This document shows, one piece after another, positions 1-8,986 of a stretch of DNA of 16,302 nucleotides. The stretch is from Haemophilus parainfluenzae (GTDB lineage Bacteria > Pseudomonadota > Gammaproteobacteria > Enterobacterales > Pasteurellaceae), in NCBI GenBank assembly GCA_018381425.1, contig JAGZRY010000013.1, positions 1-16,302 of the forward strand. Direction: 5' to 3'. The translations under genes and the position numbers were made by a program. The first letter of the stretch is position 1. Each line of letters begins with the position of its first letter. The notes beneath the pieces are model-generated. The model saw only the letters and a list, made by a program, of their open reading frames with translations. It was not told the origin of the DNA and did no database searches.

Positions 1-91
1 TGACCGTATGGCTTCTAAAGGCTTAATCCACGCTAACAAAGCAGCAAACCACAAAGCTAAATTAGCTGCTCAAATCAAAAAATTAGCGTAA
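1..91 (+). CDS. rpsT: 30S ribosomal protein S20, C-terminal end (partial)
   Basis: The window opens inside this gene; the last 29 codons are readable from position 2 and end at TAA 89-91. The visible residues (DRMASKGLIHANKAANHKAK, then LAAQIKKLA) match the basic C-terminal helix of S20, which binds 16S rRNA in the small ribosomal subunit. The conserved 'KGLIH-NKAA-HKA' core is diagnostic. The start and roughly two thirds of the gene lie outside the window. A strong hairpin directly follows, so this is the end of its transcript. Confidence 0.93.
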   Translation, partial: DRMASKGLIHANKAANHKAKLAAQIKKLA

Positions 92-117
92 TTAAAGCAC
101 TAAAACAGCTTAAAAAT

Positions 118-145
118 AAAACCGCACTTTGGTGCGGTTTTTGTT
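118..145 (+). terminator. Intrinsic terminator of rpsT, built on an uptake signal
   Basis: A perfect 10-bp stem (118-127 with 132-141) has a 4-base loop and is followed by a T-rich run. The left arm contains the uptake signal core. It sits 26 bp after the rpsT stop. Confidence 0.9.
121..129 (-). repeat. Haemophilus DNA uptake signal sequence
   Basis: Exact ACCGCACTT, the complement of the 9-bp core recognised during natural transformation. It lies inside the rpsT terminator stem. Confidence 0.9.
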
Positions 146-184
146 TGCCGTAAACCGTCCTGCCACAAACGCCCCATAACGAGC

Positions 185-212
185 TTGCATTCCCCCCTTT
201 AACCTGTAAACT
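185..212 (+). promoter_or_regulatory. Possible sigma-70 promoter of rnr
   Basis: TTGCAT (185-190) and TAAACT (207-212) are separated by 16 bp, 40 bp before the rnr start. The match is modest and was chosen by eye. Confidence 0.35.
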
Positions 213-251
213 ACCCCACAACTTAAAAATTAATCATAAAATAAACAATAA

Positions 252-2597
252 ATGGCCAAAAAATCTTTTAAAAAAGCGGATCCGAATTATCAAAAAGAAT
301 TAGCAAAATACGGTAATCCGATCCCAAGCAGAGACTACATTCTGCAAATTATTCGTGAAAATAATGCCCCGATGAGTCGGGAAGAAATTCTGAGTGCACT
401 TTCAATTAAAAGTGACGAACAACAAGAAGCCATGCGTCGTCGCTTGCGTGCCATGGAGAATGATGGACAGTTAGTTTTCACTAAACGTAAACGCTATGCC
501 TTGCCTGAAAAATTGGATTTATTCAAAGGCATGGTCATTGGCCATCGAGAAGGCTATGGCTTTTTACAAGTTGAAGGTAAAAAAGAGGGTCTCTTTATTC
601 CTAATCACCAAATGCAACGTGTAATGCATGGTGATTTTGTATTGGCACAACCTGCAGGCTTAGATCGCCGTGGTCGTCGCGAAGTCCGTATTGTTCGCGT
701 ACTTGAAAGTCGTAAAAAACAAATTGTCGGCCGTTTCTTCTTAGAAAATGGTTTTAGCTATGTGGTGCCTGATGACAGTCGTATCGGACGAGATATTTTA
801 GTCCCTAATGAACATCGCAATGGGGCCCGAATGGGACAAGTTGTCGTGGTTGAATTGCAAGAACGATCTGCCTCCTTTACTCAACCAGTTGGCATCATCA
901 CCGAAATTCTGGGTGACAATATGGCAAAAGGGATGGAAGTGGAGATCGCTCTTCGTAATCATGACATTCCTCACCAATTCCCAAGTGCGGTCGAAAAATA
1001 TGTTAAAAAATTCACGGAAGAAGTGCCTGAAGAAGCAAAAAAAGGCCGTGTGGATTTACGCAATCTGCCACTGGTTACCATTGATGGTGAAGATGCACGC
1101 GATTTTGATGATGCCGTATATTGCGAAAAAAGCGGTAAAGGCTGGAAGCTTTGGGTGGCAATTGCCGATGTCAGCTATTATGTGCGTTTACGTTCTGCAT
1201 TGGACACAGAAGCTTATAACCGTGGTAACTCCGTTTACTTCCCAAATCGTGTTGTGCCAATGCTACCGGAAATTTTATCCAACGGATTGTGTTCACTGAA
1301 TCCACAAGTTGATCGCTTGTGTATGGTATGTGAAATGCACATTTCTGCCAAAGGTAAACTAACCGACTATCGTTTTTATGAAGCGGTGATGAATTCTCAT
1401 GCACGTTTAACCTATACGAAAGTCGCGGCGATTTTAGACGGCGATGATGAGCTCCGTACCCGTTATCAAGGGCTAGTACCACATTTAGAAGAATTGCATC
1501 ATCTCTATCAAGCATTACTCAATGCCCGTAAACAACGTGGTGCCATCGATTTTGAAACCATCGAAACCAAATTTATTTTCAATGCCATGGGACGAATTGA
1601 TCGCATTGAGCCTGTTGTGCGAAATGATGCTCATAAAATCATTGAAGAATGCATGATTCTTGCAAATATTGCAGCAGCAAACTTTATGGAAAAACATAAA
1701 GAGCCTGCACTTTATCGTATTCATGCCACACCAAGCGAAGAAAAACTGACGTCTTTCCGTGCATTCTTAAGTGAATGCGGTTTAAGCCTTGAAGGCGGCA
1801 TGAAACCGACCACAAAAGATTATGCGAAATTGTTAGAGCAAGTGAAAGATCGCCCGGATCACGAGCTTATTCAAACCATGTTGCTCCGTTCATTAAGCCA
1901 AGCGGTTTATCATGCGGATAATATCGGCCACTTTGGTTTGGCGTTAGAGGAATATGCACACTTTACTTCCCCGATTCGCCGCTATCCGGATTTAACCCTA
2001 CATCGTGGGATTAAGTATTTATTAGCGAAAGAAAAAGGTGCTAAACGTAAAACCACAGATACTGGCGGCTATCATTATTCTTTTGATGAAATGGATTTAT
2101 TAGGCGATCACTGCTCGATGACAGAACGCCGTGCCGATGATGCCACTCGCGAAGTAGCAGATTGGCTGAAATGTGAATATATGCAAGATCACGTGGGTGC
2201 TGAATTTAGCGGAGTGATCTCATCTGTAACGGGCTTTGGCTTATTCGTACGTTTAGATGATTTATTCATTGACGGCTTAGTCCATATTTCCACTTTAGAT
2301 AACGACTACTATCAATTTGATGCAGCTAAACAACGTTTAATCGGTGAAAATAGTGGTATGATCTACCGCCTTGGTGATAAAGTCAAAATTCGCGTAGTCG
2401 CCGTTCATTTAGAACAAAAAATGGTGGATTTCAGTTTAGTCGAAAGTGCCAGAAAACCACGTCGCGTGGGAAAAACAGCGAAGCAAAAAGCAAAAAAAGT
2501 CTTTAAGGAACTGCCACCTAAAGTGTCAAAAAAACGTAAAAGTGCGGTCAAAAATAAAGATTTTTCTAAGAAACCGACTAGAAAACGGAAGAAATAA
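252..2597 (+). CDS. rnr: Ribonuclease R (3'-5' exoribonuclease)
   Basis: RNase R is a processive 3'-to-5' exoribonuclease that degrades structured RNA, rRNA fragments and tmRNA-tagged messages in the cytoplasm. The 781-aa product has the full family order. An N-terminal winged-helix region covers about 20-88, and two cold-shock/OB domains cover about 88-240. The RNB catalytic domain covers about 265-600, an S1 domain about 647-730, and a Lys/Arg-rich tail 735-781. The catalytic metal-binding motif [12 protein letters not shown] is at 278-289, with the four conserved Asp at 278, 284, 286 and 287. [12 protein letters not shown] follows at 570-581. The start is supported by N-terminal similarity to other RNase R proteins ([10 protein letters not shown] at 22-31), although no clear Shine-Dalgarno precedes ATG 252. 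rlmB begins 16 bp downstream, suggesting an operon. Confidence 0.97.
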   Translation: MAKKSFKKADPNYQKELAKYGNPIPSRDYILQIIRENNAPMSREEILSALSIKSDEQQEAMRRRLRAMENDGQLVFTKRKRYALPEKLDLFKGMVIGHREGYGFLQVEGKKEGLFIPNHQMQRVMHGDFVLAQPAGLDRRGRREVRIVRVLESRKKQIVGRFFLENGFSYVVPDDSRIGRDILVPNEHRNGARMGQVVVVELQERSASFTQPVGIITEILGDNMAKGMEVEIALRNHDIPHQFPSAVEKYVKKFTEEVPEEAKKGRVDLRNLPLVTIDGEDARDFDDAVYCEKSGKGWKLWVAIADVSYYVRLRSALDTEAYNRGNSVYFPNRVVPMLPEILSNGLCSLNPQVDRLCMVCEMHISAKGKLTDYRFYEAVMNSHARLTYTKVAAILDGDDELRTRYQGLVPHLEELHHLYQALLNARKQRGAIDFETIETKFIFNAMGRIDRIEPVVRNDAHKIIEECMILANIAAANFMEKHKEPALYRIHATPSEEKLTSFRAFLSECGLSLEGGMKPTTKDYAKLLEQVKDRPDHELIQTMLLRSLSQAVYHADNIGHFGLALEEYAHFTSPIRRYPDLTLHRGIKYLLAKEKGAKRKTTDTGGYHYSFDEMDLLGDHCSMTERRADDATREVADWLKCEYMQDHVGAEFSGVISSVTGFGLFVRLDDLFIDGLVHISTLDNDYYQFDAAKQRLIGENSGMIYRLGDKVKIRVVAVHLEQKMVDFSLVESARKPRRVGKTAKQKAKKVFKELPPKVSKKRKSAVKNKDFSKKPTRKRKK
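983..991 (+). repeat. Haemophilus DNA uptake signal sequence
   Basis: Exact AAGTGCGGT followed by TCGAAAAAT, inside rnr. Confidence 0.88.
2540..2548 (+). repeat. Haemophilus DNA uptake signal sequence
   Basis: Exact AAGTGCGGT with a strong flank (TCAAAAATAAAG, then a T-run). It encodes part of the basic tail of RNase R (K-S-A-V). Confidence 0.92.
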
Positions 2598-2613
2598 TAA
2601 ATAAGAGAACCCT

Positions 2614-3354
2614 ATGTCAGAAAATATCTATGGTATCCATGCTGTAAACAGCATTTTAGCAAATAGCCCTGAGCGTTTAATTGAAGTATTTGTGCTGAAA
2701 GGCCGTGAAGATAAACGCCTACAACCCTTACTTAATGAACTCTATGCTTTAGGCATTGCGGTGCAATTTGTAAACCGTCAAACATTAGATAAAAAATCCA
2801 ACGGTGAAGTCCATCAAGGTGTGATTGCTCGAGTGCAAGAAGCGAAAGAGCTGAATGAACATGATCTGGATGAACTTCTTACTCGTAAACAAAATCCACT
2901 TTTATTAGTGCTTGATGGCGTAACGGATCCCCATAACCTGGGTGCCTGTTTACGTACTGCAGATGCTGCTGGAGTGAGCGCTGTTATCGTACCAAAAGAT
3001 AAATCAGCTCAACTCACTTCTATCGCACGTAAAGTGGCTTGCGGTGCTGCGGAGACTGTGCCATTAATTCGCGTAACCAATTTAGCTCGTACTTTGCGAG
3101 ATCTACAACAAAATCATAATATTTGGGTGGTGGGTACAGCTGGCGAAGCAACAGAAACCATTTACCAAAGTAAACTCACAGGTTCTCTTGCCTTAGTGAT
3201 GGGAGCCGAAGGTGAAGGCATGCGCCGCCTTACTCGTGAGCATTGTGATCAACTCATTAGTATTCCAATGGCGGGCTCTGTTTCATCCCTAAATGTTTCC
3301 GTTGCAACAGGTGTGTGTTTATTTGAAATTGTGAGACAGCGTCTTACCGCCTAA
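2614..3354 (+). CDS. rlmB: 23S rRNA (guanosine-2251-2'-O)-methyltransferase RlmB
   Basis: RlmB uses S-adenosylmethionine to methylate the ribose of G2251 in the P-loop of 23S rRNA. The 246-aa product has the usual size. An N-terminal substrate-binding domain (about 1-75) opens with [11 protein letters not shown] at 5-15 and is followed by a knotted SPOUT domain. The three SpoU motifs are visible: [12 protein letters not shown] at 105-116, [10 protein letters not shown] at 194-203, and [15 protein letters not shown] at 217-231. The start ATG is 16 bp after rnr and is preceded by a GAGA-type ribosome binding site. The rnr-rlmB pair is a known conserved arrangement in gammaproteobacteria. A strong terminator follows the gene. 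Confidence 0.96.
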   Translation: MSENIYGIHAVNSILANSPERLIEVFVLKGREDKRLQPLLNELYALGIAVQFVNRQTLDKKSNGEVHQGVIARVQEAKELNEHDLDELLTRKQNPLLLVLDGVTDPHNLGACLRTADAAGVSAVIVPKDKSAQLTSIARKVACGAAETVPLIRVTNLARTLRDLQQNHNIWVVGTAGEATETIYQSKLTGSLALVMGAEGEGMRRLTREHCDQLISIPMAGSVSSLNVSVATGVCLFEIVRQRLTA

Positions 3355-3371
3355 AAACACGTGAAAAAACG

Positions 3372-3380
3372 ACCGCACTT
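3372..3380 (-). repeat. Haemophilus DNA uptake signal sequence
   Basis: Exact ACCGCACTT between the rlmB stop and the terminator hairpin, but not part of the stem. Confidence 0.9.
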
Positions 3381-3386
3381 GATATA

Positions 3387-3418
3387 AAAAATGCCGACAA
3401 ATCATTGTCGGCATTTTT
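3387..3418. terminator. Bidirectional terminator between rlmB and brnQ
   Basis: A perfect 14-bp stem (3387-3400 with 3405-3418) has the 4-base loop ATCA. It carries an A-run on one side and a T-run on the other, so it can end both the + strand rnr-rlmB transcript and the - strand brnQ transcript. It lies 1 bp from the brnQ stop. Confidence 0.93.
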
Positions 3419-3419
3419 C

Positions 3420-4721
3420 TTATTTTGAAATGGTTTTTCCAAATATCATGGAAAGCACTAAAGTACATAATGCGGGTACAAGCCACGCAAGCCCTTGTGA
3501 ATAGAGCGGGAAATGAGTCATGATTTGATGTAAGCCTTCTGGCAACATATCTAAGTTTTTCAAGCTATCAATTAAACTAAAACAAACCGTCACAAAAATA
3601 GTGGTGTAATAGCTCAATCGAATAGAAGGCAGTTTATTACGCACAAGCTGTAAAACCACCAACATAATCGCCATCGGATAAATCAAGAATAATGCTGGAA
3701 TCGTGATACGGAGTAATTTTGTTAGTCCATACTGTGAAATGATTGTCGTCATGGCAGTGAAGAAAACAATCCAGAATGGATAAGAAAAACGTGTCGAAAA
3801 CTTAGAGAAATAATCACCACACGCACTGGTTACACCCACTAATGTGGTTAAGCTTGCTAAAGTAATAATCCCTGCCATAATCCACGTTCCCGCAGAACCA
3901 AATAAACTGTTCACATAACGAGAGAAGATTTGTCCACCATTTGTTGCACCTTGCGCCACCGCATCAGAAGTCGCGCCTAAGTAGAATAAAGAAAAATATA
4001 AGCAACCTAATAAAATGACAGATACGAAACCCGCTGAAATCGTATATTGAACAATCTTTTGTGGATTCGTCACATTTTTTGCAGATAACGCCCGTGCAAC
4101 AATGCCACCAAAGGCAATCGCTGCAAGTACATCCATCGTTTGATAACCACTAATTAAGCCTGTGGTTAATGCTGAATTCTCTGCATAAGCCTGGGAAGGT
4201 GCAACAATATCAGAAAGTGGTGAAACAAAAACGGTAATACCGACAACCACCAATAACACCAACAATGCAGGAGTCATTACTTCACCCACCGTTGAAATAA
4301 TTGTGCTCGGGCGAATCATGAATCCCATCGCGATAATATTAAAAAGCACAGAGAAAATAAGACGTGCCGTCTCGCTATCTTCAAAAAGCCCCAATGGTAA
4401 CCATGCCATTTCATAAGCCACGTTGGTAATTCGAGGCATGGCAAAGGTTGAACCAATCACTAAATAAAGAATGGTTAAAAAGGCTACGCCTGCCCAGTTA
4501 GGTAAATCCTTGGTTAGCTCTTCACCGCGTCCTAATACAGACACAACCACTAAGGTAATAAACGGCATTAATACGCCCGTTATCACAAAGCCCATAGAGG
4601 CTGTTGCCCAATGGTTACCTGCGGTATAACCTTCCATCGGAGGGAAAATAATATTTCCTGCGCCCAAAAACAGGGCAAAAACCATCATACCTAATACGAT
4701 GATATCTTTTTTTGAAAACAT
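3420..4721 (-). CDS. brnQ: Branched-chain amino acid transporter (LIV-II carrier)
   Basis: BrnQ is an inner-membrane symporter that imports leucine, isoleucine and valine with Na+ or H+. The product is about 433 aa, close to family length, and strongly hydrophobic with about 12 membrane segments. Hallmarks are the first-helix motif FALFLGAGNIIFPP near the N-terminus and a later SGYQTMDVLAAIAFGG. The frame can be extended to a TTG at 4736, but the ATG at 4719-4721 is preferred: homologues typically begin near MFSKKD, and a GAGA sequence lies about 8 bases upstream. The gene is convergent with rlmB and divergent from nhaA. The 214-bp spacer to nhaA must hold both promoters. The assignment is firm; the exact start is less so. 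Confidence 0.93.
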   Translation of the reverse strand: MFSKKDIIVLGMMVFALFLGAGNIIFPPMEGYTAGNHWATASMGFVITGVLMPFITLVVVSVLGRGEELTKDLPNWAGVAFLTILYLVIGSTFAMPRITNVAYEMAWLPLGLFEDSETARLIFSVLFNIIAMGFMIRPSTIISTVGEVMTPALLVLLVVVGITVFVSPLSDIVAPSQAYAENSALTTGLISGYQTMDVLAAIAFGGIVARALSAKNVTNPQKIVQYTISAGFVSVILLGCLYFSLFYLGATSDAVAQGATNGGQIFSRYVNSLFGSAGTWIMAGIITLASLTTLVGVTSACGDYFSKFSTRFSYPFWIVFFTAMTTIISQYGLTKLLRITIPALFLIYPMAIMLVVLQLVRNKLPSIRLSYYTTIFVTVCFSLIDSLKNLDMLPEGLHQIMTHFPLYSQGLAWLVPALCTLVLSMIFGKTISK

Positions 4722-4882
4722 AAGTAGTCTCGACAAATAAAATAAATTGCCGAATTTTACTCTAAATACCCCTTAACGCCAAACGTAGAAATGGAAAATA
4801 TGGAGAAACCATAATTTTAATCAAATAAATTGCCTTACTAAATTCATATTTACTAACGGTATTTCCCCCAAATTAGAAATTT

Positions 4883-4888
4883 TATGAT
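4883..4888 (+). promoter_or_regulatory. Possible -10 box of nhaA
   Basis: TATGAT lies about 48 bp before the nhaA start, with no convincing -35 at the right distance. The surrounding 214-bp brnQ-nhaA spacer is very AT-rich and holds no gene that I can see. Confidence 0.25.
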
Positions 4889-4935
4889 AGTATCCAAACT
4901 TTGTTATTTTTTATTATATTTTTAGGAGAGGATGA

Positions 4936-6123
4936 ATGAATAAACTGAGTTTGACTCAACAAATTCAGCGTTTTTTTAAATTAGAATCAGCTGGCGGAAT
5001 TTTATTACTTTTCTCAGCGGTAGTCGCAATGCTATTAGCCAACTCACCGCTTAATCAAACCTATAATGACTTTTTAAATTTACCAGTCAGCATTCAAGTA
5101 GGTAGTTTTTCTATCGATAAAACCTTAATTCACTGGATCAACGATGGTTTTATGGCGGTATTCTTTGTTTTAGTGGGAATGGAAGTCAAAAGAGAATTAT
5201 TCGAGGGCTCCCTTTCAAGCTATCAACAAGCGGTTTTCCCTGCTATTGCAGCGGTGGGGGGAATGATCATTCCTGCCTTAGTTTATGTATTTATCGCCCA
5301 ACACGATCCCGCTTTAGCCGATGGCTGGGCTATCCCAATGGCAACAGACATTGCCTTTGCTCTTGGTATCATGGCGTTATTAAGTAAACAAGTGCCACTC
5401 CCACTAAAAATCTTTTTACTTGCTTTAGCGATTATTGATGACTTAGGTGCCATTGTCGTGATTGCACTCTTCTTCTCACATGGATTAAGCGTGCAAGCTC
5501 TTGTCTTTGCTGCCATTGCAATTGCTGTACTTATCGCATTAAATCGCTTTAAAGTGACCGCACTTTGTGCCTATATGGTAGTGGGAACCATCTTATGGGC
5601 TTCTGTATTAAAATCTGGCGTACACGCTACTCTTGCAGGCGTTATCATCGGATTTTGTATTCCATTAAAAGGCAAAAATGGCGAAACACCATTACATGAC
5701 TTTGAACATATTCTTGCGCCTTGGTCATCCTTTATTATTCTGCCATTATTCGCTTTTGCCAATGCGGGGGTAAGTTTTGACGGTATCGACTCAAGTATGC
5801 TTTCATCGCCATTATTATTTGCGATTTCTTTAGGCTTAATTATCGGAAAACCACTTGGTGTATTTGGTTTCAGTTATCTTTCCGTTAAACTGGGCATTGC
5901 AAAGCTTCCTCAAGGTATCAACTTCAAACAAATTTTTGCCGTAGCGATTTTATGTGGCATTGGTTTCACCATGTCAATGTTCTTAGCTAGCCTAGCCTTC
6001 AATGCAGATGCAGGTGAAAGCATTAACGCCCTTTCTCGCCTAGGGATCTTATTAGGTTCTACTGTTTCTGCGATTGTGGGGTATATGGCGTTAAAATCGA
6101 CTACTGCGAAAAATAAAGGGTAA
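4936..6123 (+). CDS. nhaA: Na+/H+ antiporter NhaA
   Basis: NhaA exchanges about two protons in for one Na+ (or Li+) out across the inner membrane, controlling pH and sodium. The 395-aa product matches family length, with about 12 membrane segments. Key residues aligned to E. coli NhaA are visible: the adjacent Asp pair in AIIDDLGAI (D168, D169), Asp138 in ATDIAFALG, His230 in SGVHATLAG (pH response) and Lys305 in IGKPLGV. A strong Shine-Dalgarno AGGAGAGG (4924-4931) sits just before ATG 4936. Another ATG at 4932 overlaps this site but reads only three codons, so it is ignored. A glycosyltransferase gene begins 8 bp after the stop, so the two are probably co-transcribed despite having no obvious functional link. 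Confidence 0.97.
   Translation: MNKLSLTQQIQRFFKLESAGGILLLFSAVVAMLLANSPLNQTYNDFLNLPVSIQVGSFSIDKTLIHWINDGFMAVFFVLVGMEVKRELFEGSLSSYQQAVFPAIAAVGGMIIPALVYVFIAQHDPALADGWAIPMATDIAFALGIMALLSKQVPLPLKIFLLALAIIDDLGAIVVIALFFSHGLSVQALVFAAIAIAVLIALNRFKVTALCAYMVVGTILWASVLKSGVHATLAGVIIGFCIPLKGKNGETPLHDFEHILAPWSSFIILPLFAFANAGVSFDGIDSSMLSSPLLFAISLGLIIGKPLGVFGFSYLSVKLGIAKLPQGINFKQIFAVAILCGIGFTMSMFLASLAFNADAGESINALSRLGILLGSTVSAIVGYMALKSTTAKNKG
5557..5565 (-). repeat. Haemophilus DNA uptake signal sequence
   Basis: Exact ACCGCACTT inside nhaA. With the preceding AAAGTG it forms a small inverted repeat. Confidence 0.88.
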
Positions 6124-6131
6124 TTAAAACG

Positions 6132-7664
6132 ATGGAAAAACTAACCTGTTATGTGATTTATGCTTCTGAAAAAATAGAGGGACTGAGTCATTTTTTACAA
6201 TGCACCTCTGACTCTCATGTTGTACCTGTTCCTGCAGTAACTAAAGAACAGGTTAGCTTACTCGGTAATTCTTCAGCCTTATTTAATTTAAAGAAAGCTG
6301 AAGAAATACTTGATCGCACGCCCAATAACAAAGAAATCGCCCACACGCTATCTCATATTCAGTGCTGGAAAGCCATTGCTGAAAATGAACAGTTACAAGA
6401 TAATGATTTTGCTTTAATTGGTGAAAGTAAAATACAACCTGTTGAAAACTTCATTCAGCATGCTATCCATTATGCCAATAAATATTCCTCTTACGGAATT
6501 ATCAAATTGCAACATGATGGTGAGGGTCGTTCTGGAGAGCGTTTATTTCAAATAGGTGATGAGCCTTATGCTTTAATTTATGGCGATATTAACCAATACA
6601 ACTATGGTTGTTCGCTTTATCTCATCCGCAAAAATGTCGCAAAAAAATTGACCGCACTTTTAAGTGAAACAAAACCCTACTGGCTTGCAGATCAATTCAC
6701 TGCATTCCATGAACCTCAAAATATTGCTCAAGCTTGTTATCTATTAGGCGAAAATCCAAACCAAAAACCACAAGACAAGATCGAAAACCCACTGTTTAGC
6801 ATCATTGTGCCAATTTATAATGTTGAACGTTACCTTGAGCAATGTATTGAATCTGTCTTAGCACAAAATTATCAGAATTATGAACTGATTTTAGTTGATG
6901 ATGGTTCACCAGATAATTCTATCGATATTTGCACTAAATATGCTAAACAACACCATAACATTGTATTTATCCGTAAAGTCAATGGTGGGCTTTCCGATGC
7001 AAGAAATGCGGGTATTAAACTTGCCCGTGGTGAATACTTAATGTTTTTAGATAGTGATGATTATTGGGAAGGAACAAGTATTCTTTCTGATCTTGCTAAG
7101 ATTTCAGAAGAAAATCCTGATCTTATTATTTATGATCTCACATTCAGATACAAAGATAACAAAAAAGAATATTACCCAATTTCTAAAGAGGGGCTAACAG
7201 GCGATTATATTGCTGACTTTTATACTTTAACTAGCAGAAACATATTTAGACCTTCCGCATGTAATAAGGTCGTCAAAAGAAAAATCATCATAGATAATCA
7301 ACTCTTTTTTCCAAAAGGAAAAAACCATGAAGATTTAGATTGGAGCTTTAATCTAGCTCCCTATATTTCAAGCTATGCACTATATGACAGCTATTTCTAT
7401 ATATATAGAGCTAAACGACTAGGATCAATTACTGAGTTTGTAAAACCTAAAAACACTAAAGATCTCATAGATATTGTGCTTGAAAAGCTAAACCAAATAA
7501 AAAGTATGAATGACTCCTCTTTATCTAAGGGACTATATCAATACTTAGTTAAACAAAAGCAATTCATTTATGATTCTTTCACATTATTATCTGAAGAACA
7601 TAAAAAAATGTATGAAAATGAATTTAATGAATTAAAGAAATCATTAGAAAATATTGATGAATAA
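6132..7664 (+). CDS. Two-domain glycosyltransferase (family 25-like + family 2)
   Basis: The 510-aa product has two parts. Residues about 1-215 resemble family 25 transferases of Haemophilus lipooligosaccharide synthesis. EIAHTLSHIQCWKAIAE at 68-84 recalls the family's 'YLSH..W' helix, and YGCSLYLIRKNVAKKL at 158-173 recalls its 'Y.ISR.GAKKL'. The usual acidic ExD motif appears as GES (97-99), so this half may be inactive. Residues about 220-420 are a standard family 2 GT-A domain. It has FSIIVPIYNVERYLEQCIES (222-241), VDDGSPDNS (255-263), GGLSDARNAG (285-294) and the metal-binding DSDD (307-310). This half probably transfers a sugar from a nucleotide donor to a surface glycan or protein. 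No signal peptide or membrane segment is seen, so it is likely cytoplasmic. It starts 8 bp after nhaA, and the 3' half is notably AT-rich. The acceptor is unknown. Confidence 0.85.
   Translation: MEKLTCYVIYASEKIEGLSHFLQCTSDSHVVPVPAVTKEQVSLLGNSSALFNLKKAEEILDRTPNNKEIAHTLSHIQCWKAIAENEQLQDNDFALIGESKIQPVENFIQHAIHYANKYSSYGIIKLQHDGEGRSGERLFQIGDEPYALIYGDINQYNYGCSLYLIRKNVAKKLTALLSETKPYWLADQFTAFHEPQNIAQACYLLGENPNQKPQDKIENPLFSIIVPIYNVERYLEQCIESVLAQNYQNYELILVDDGSPDNSIDICTKYAKQHHNIVFIRKVNGGLSDARNAGIKLARGEYLMFLDSDDYWEGTSILSDLAKISEENPDLIIYDLTFRYKDNKKEYYPISKEGLTGDYIADFYTLTSRNIFRPSACNKVVKRKIIIDNQLFFPKGKNHEDLDWSFNLAPYISSYALYDSYFYIYRAKRLGSITEFVKPKNTKDLIDIVLEKLNQIKSMNDSSLSKGLYQYLVKQKQFIYDSFTLLSEEHKKMYENEFNELKKSLENIDE
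6651..6659 (-). repeat. Haemophilus DNA uptake signal sequence
   Basis: Exact ACCGCACTT inside the family 25-like half of the glycosyltransferase gene, preceded by an A-run and TTG. Confidence 0.9.
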
Positions 7665-7676
7665 GTGACTTTCTAA

Positions 7677-7708
7677 AAAAATCCCTCAGCCTTCGCTAAG
7701 GGATTTTT
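7677..7708. terminator. Bidirectional terminator between the convergent glycosyltransferase genes
   Basis: A 10-bp A/T-flanked stem (7677-7686 with 7699-7708) is followed by a single mismatch, three more pairs and a CTTC loop. There is an A-run on the left and a T-run on the right. It lies 12 bp after one stop and 10 bp before the other. Confidence 0.9.
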
Positions 7709-7718
7709 GTTAATTTAA

Positions 7719-8855
7719 CTAAGAGAACAATCGCTTGATTTCTTTCTCATACAAATAGATATTCATTGGATTTGTCGGTAATAGAGAATCCAAATACTCA
7801 TTCGCTCTTTTCACATACTCCTCATGATGCTTATCATGGTTATCAATCACATCAAGCAACACTTTTGCACCTTCAAATGCGTCAAACTGATCGTAGTAAT
7901 ACCCCACGCCTTTCGGAATCAGTTTTGAATTATGAATAAATGGATAGCCACCATACAATGCATCATTATAAGCATAATTTAAGCCATTTTCCCATTGATG
8001 ACTAAGCACAATATCCACATAACGAGCTAAAAAGTCTGGCATTTGGTAACGACCTTCCACTGTCATTATGCCGTCTTTCACAAGATCGGTTCGACCAATA
8101 AAATTAAAGAATGTTGGATTATCTTTTTTATCATAAGTATTACACATATAAACATTCTTAATTTTTTTGGGGGCTTCACGATAGGCTTGTTCAGCAATTA
8201 ACACTGGTGTAAAACAGGTTTTTACCACATTAATATTGGCTTCAAAAGAAGCAATACGTTTAGCTTTTTTCTCAGGATCAGGTTCATACCCGAATTCTAA
8301 ATTATTTTGCTCCTTGATACGCTTAATCACTTGATCACAGAACACGGGTGACCAAATTGCTGGTACGACATAAGCAGGACAACGATACATAATGGAAAAA
8401 TACGATTTACAGGTATTTTCATGTTGTGGAATCATCCACACAGAATCAAATACCGTACCATTAAATACTCTTCCCGCTTTCTTATCAAAAAGGAAATTTT
8501 CCATATCCATAATAAAGTCATTGCCCATTTTATAGCAAACAGCTTTTCCACCATGCCCATGCATGCGAGTAACTTGATGTGGTTCAATGACCAAAGTCCC
8601 CTCAATCAATACATCTAATTGATCAATCACATCTTCAACATAGGCATATTTAAGATTTAAGCCCTCTAACATAAAACCATCTGGTGGTGTAGTGCGATTT
8701 TCTGGTCCCCAAGATACTAAAACCACATCATCAACAATATCAGAATGTTGAAATAAATGGTAAAGATGAATCACATTTTGGTTCGCACCATTTGCCCAAA
8801 TATCTGTGACTTTTGCTTCTAAATTAAAGGTAATTCCAATTTTATATTTACGCAT
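7719..8855 (-). CDS. DUF2827-like glycosyltransferase-type protein
   Basis: The 378-aa product has no signal peptide or membrane segment. It resembles DUF2827, a poorly studied family often grouped with GT-B-like glycosyltransferases. Recognisable pieces are KIGITFN followed by IWANGANQN (19-27), VIDQLDVLIEG (76-86), the GGKAVCYKMGNDFI stretch (102-115), VWMIPQHE (139-146), YRCPAYVVPAIWSPVF (157-172) and, near the C-terminus, LSHQWENGLNYAYNDALYGG. The late 'E-G-N-Y-DAL-GG-P-HN' region is like the sugar-nucleotide site of GT-B enzymes, but this is inference. A good ribosome binding site (AGAGGGA on the - strand) precedes ATG 8855. The gene is convergent with the two-domain glycosyltransferase and lies directly downstream of the adhesin gene in the same direction, with a terminator between. 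I recognise the family, not the reaction. Confidence 0.7.
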   Translation of the reverse strand: MRKYKIGITFNLEAKVTDIWANGANQNVIHLYHLFQHSDIVDDVVLVSWGPENRTTPPDGFMLEGLNLKYAYVEDVIDQLDVLIEGTLVIEPHQVTRMHGHGGKAVCYKMGNDFIMDMENFLFDKKAGRVFNGTVFDSVWMIPQHENTCKSYFSIMYRCPAYVVPAIWSPVFCDQVIKRIKEQNNLEFGYEPDPEKKAKRIASFEANINVVKTCFTPVLIAEQAYREAPKKIKNVYMCNTYDKKDNPTFFNFIGRTDLVKDGIMTVEGRYQMPDFLARYVDIVLSHQWENGLNYAYNDALYGGYPFIHNSKLIPKGVGYYYDQFDAFEGAKVLLDVIDNHDKHHEEYVKRANEYLDSLLPTNPMNIYLYEKEIKRLFS

Positions 8856-8890
8856 ACGAGCTTCCCTCTTTTATTATTTAAATCATCTAA

Positions 8891-8899
8891 AAGTGCGGT
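8891..8899 (+). repeat. Haemophilus DNA uptake signal sequence
   Basis: Exact AAGTGCGGT with a strong TCAAAAATAAAC flank, in the spacer between the DUF2827-like gene and the adhesin terminator. It is the last copy before a gap of about 5 kb. Confidence 0.92.
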
Positions 8900-8930
8900 C
8901 AAAAATAAACGTATTTTCAAATAACTTAAA

Positions 8931-8968
8931 TAATAAAAATCACTCGGATATACCTACCCGAGTGATTT
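8931..8968 (-). terminator. Terminator of the autotransporter gene
   Basis: An 11-bp stem (8937-8947 with 8958-8968) has a 10-base loop. Read on the - strand it is followed by a T-rich run, 19 bp after the adhesin stop. Confidence 0.85.
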
Positions 8969-8986
8969 ATCTAGCTTAGTTGATTA

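Noticed and set aside
808..1299. Second protein overlapping rnr
   Set aside because: It is a shadow frame inside a well-conserved gene, with no recognisable features.
4722..4736. TTG start extending brnQ by five residues
   Set aside because: Homologues usually start near MFSKKD, and the GAGA sequence fits the ATG at 4721.
5226..5234. ACAAGCGGT, the other Pasteurellaceae uptake signal type (also at 14746-14754)
   Set aside because: Only two copies, both inside genes, against eleven of the Haemophilus type. They are best explained by chance.
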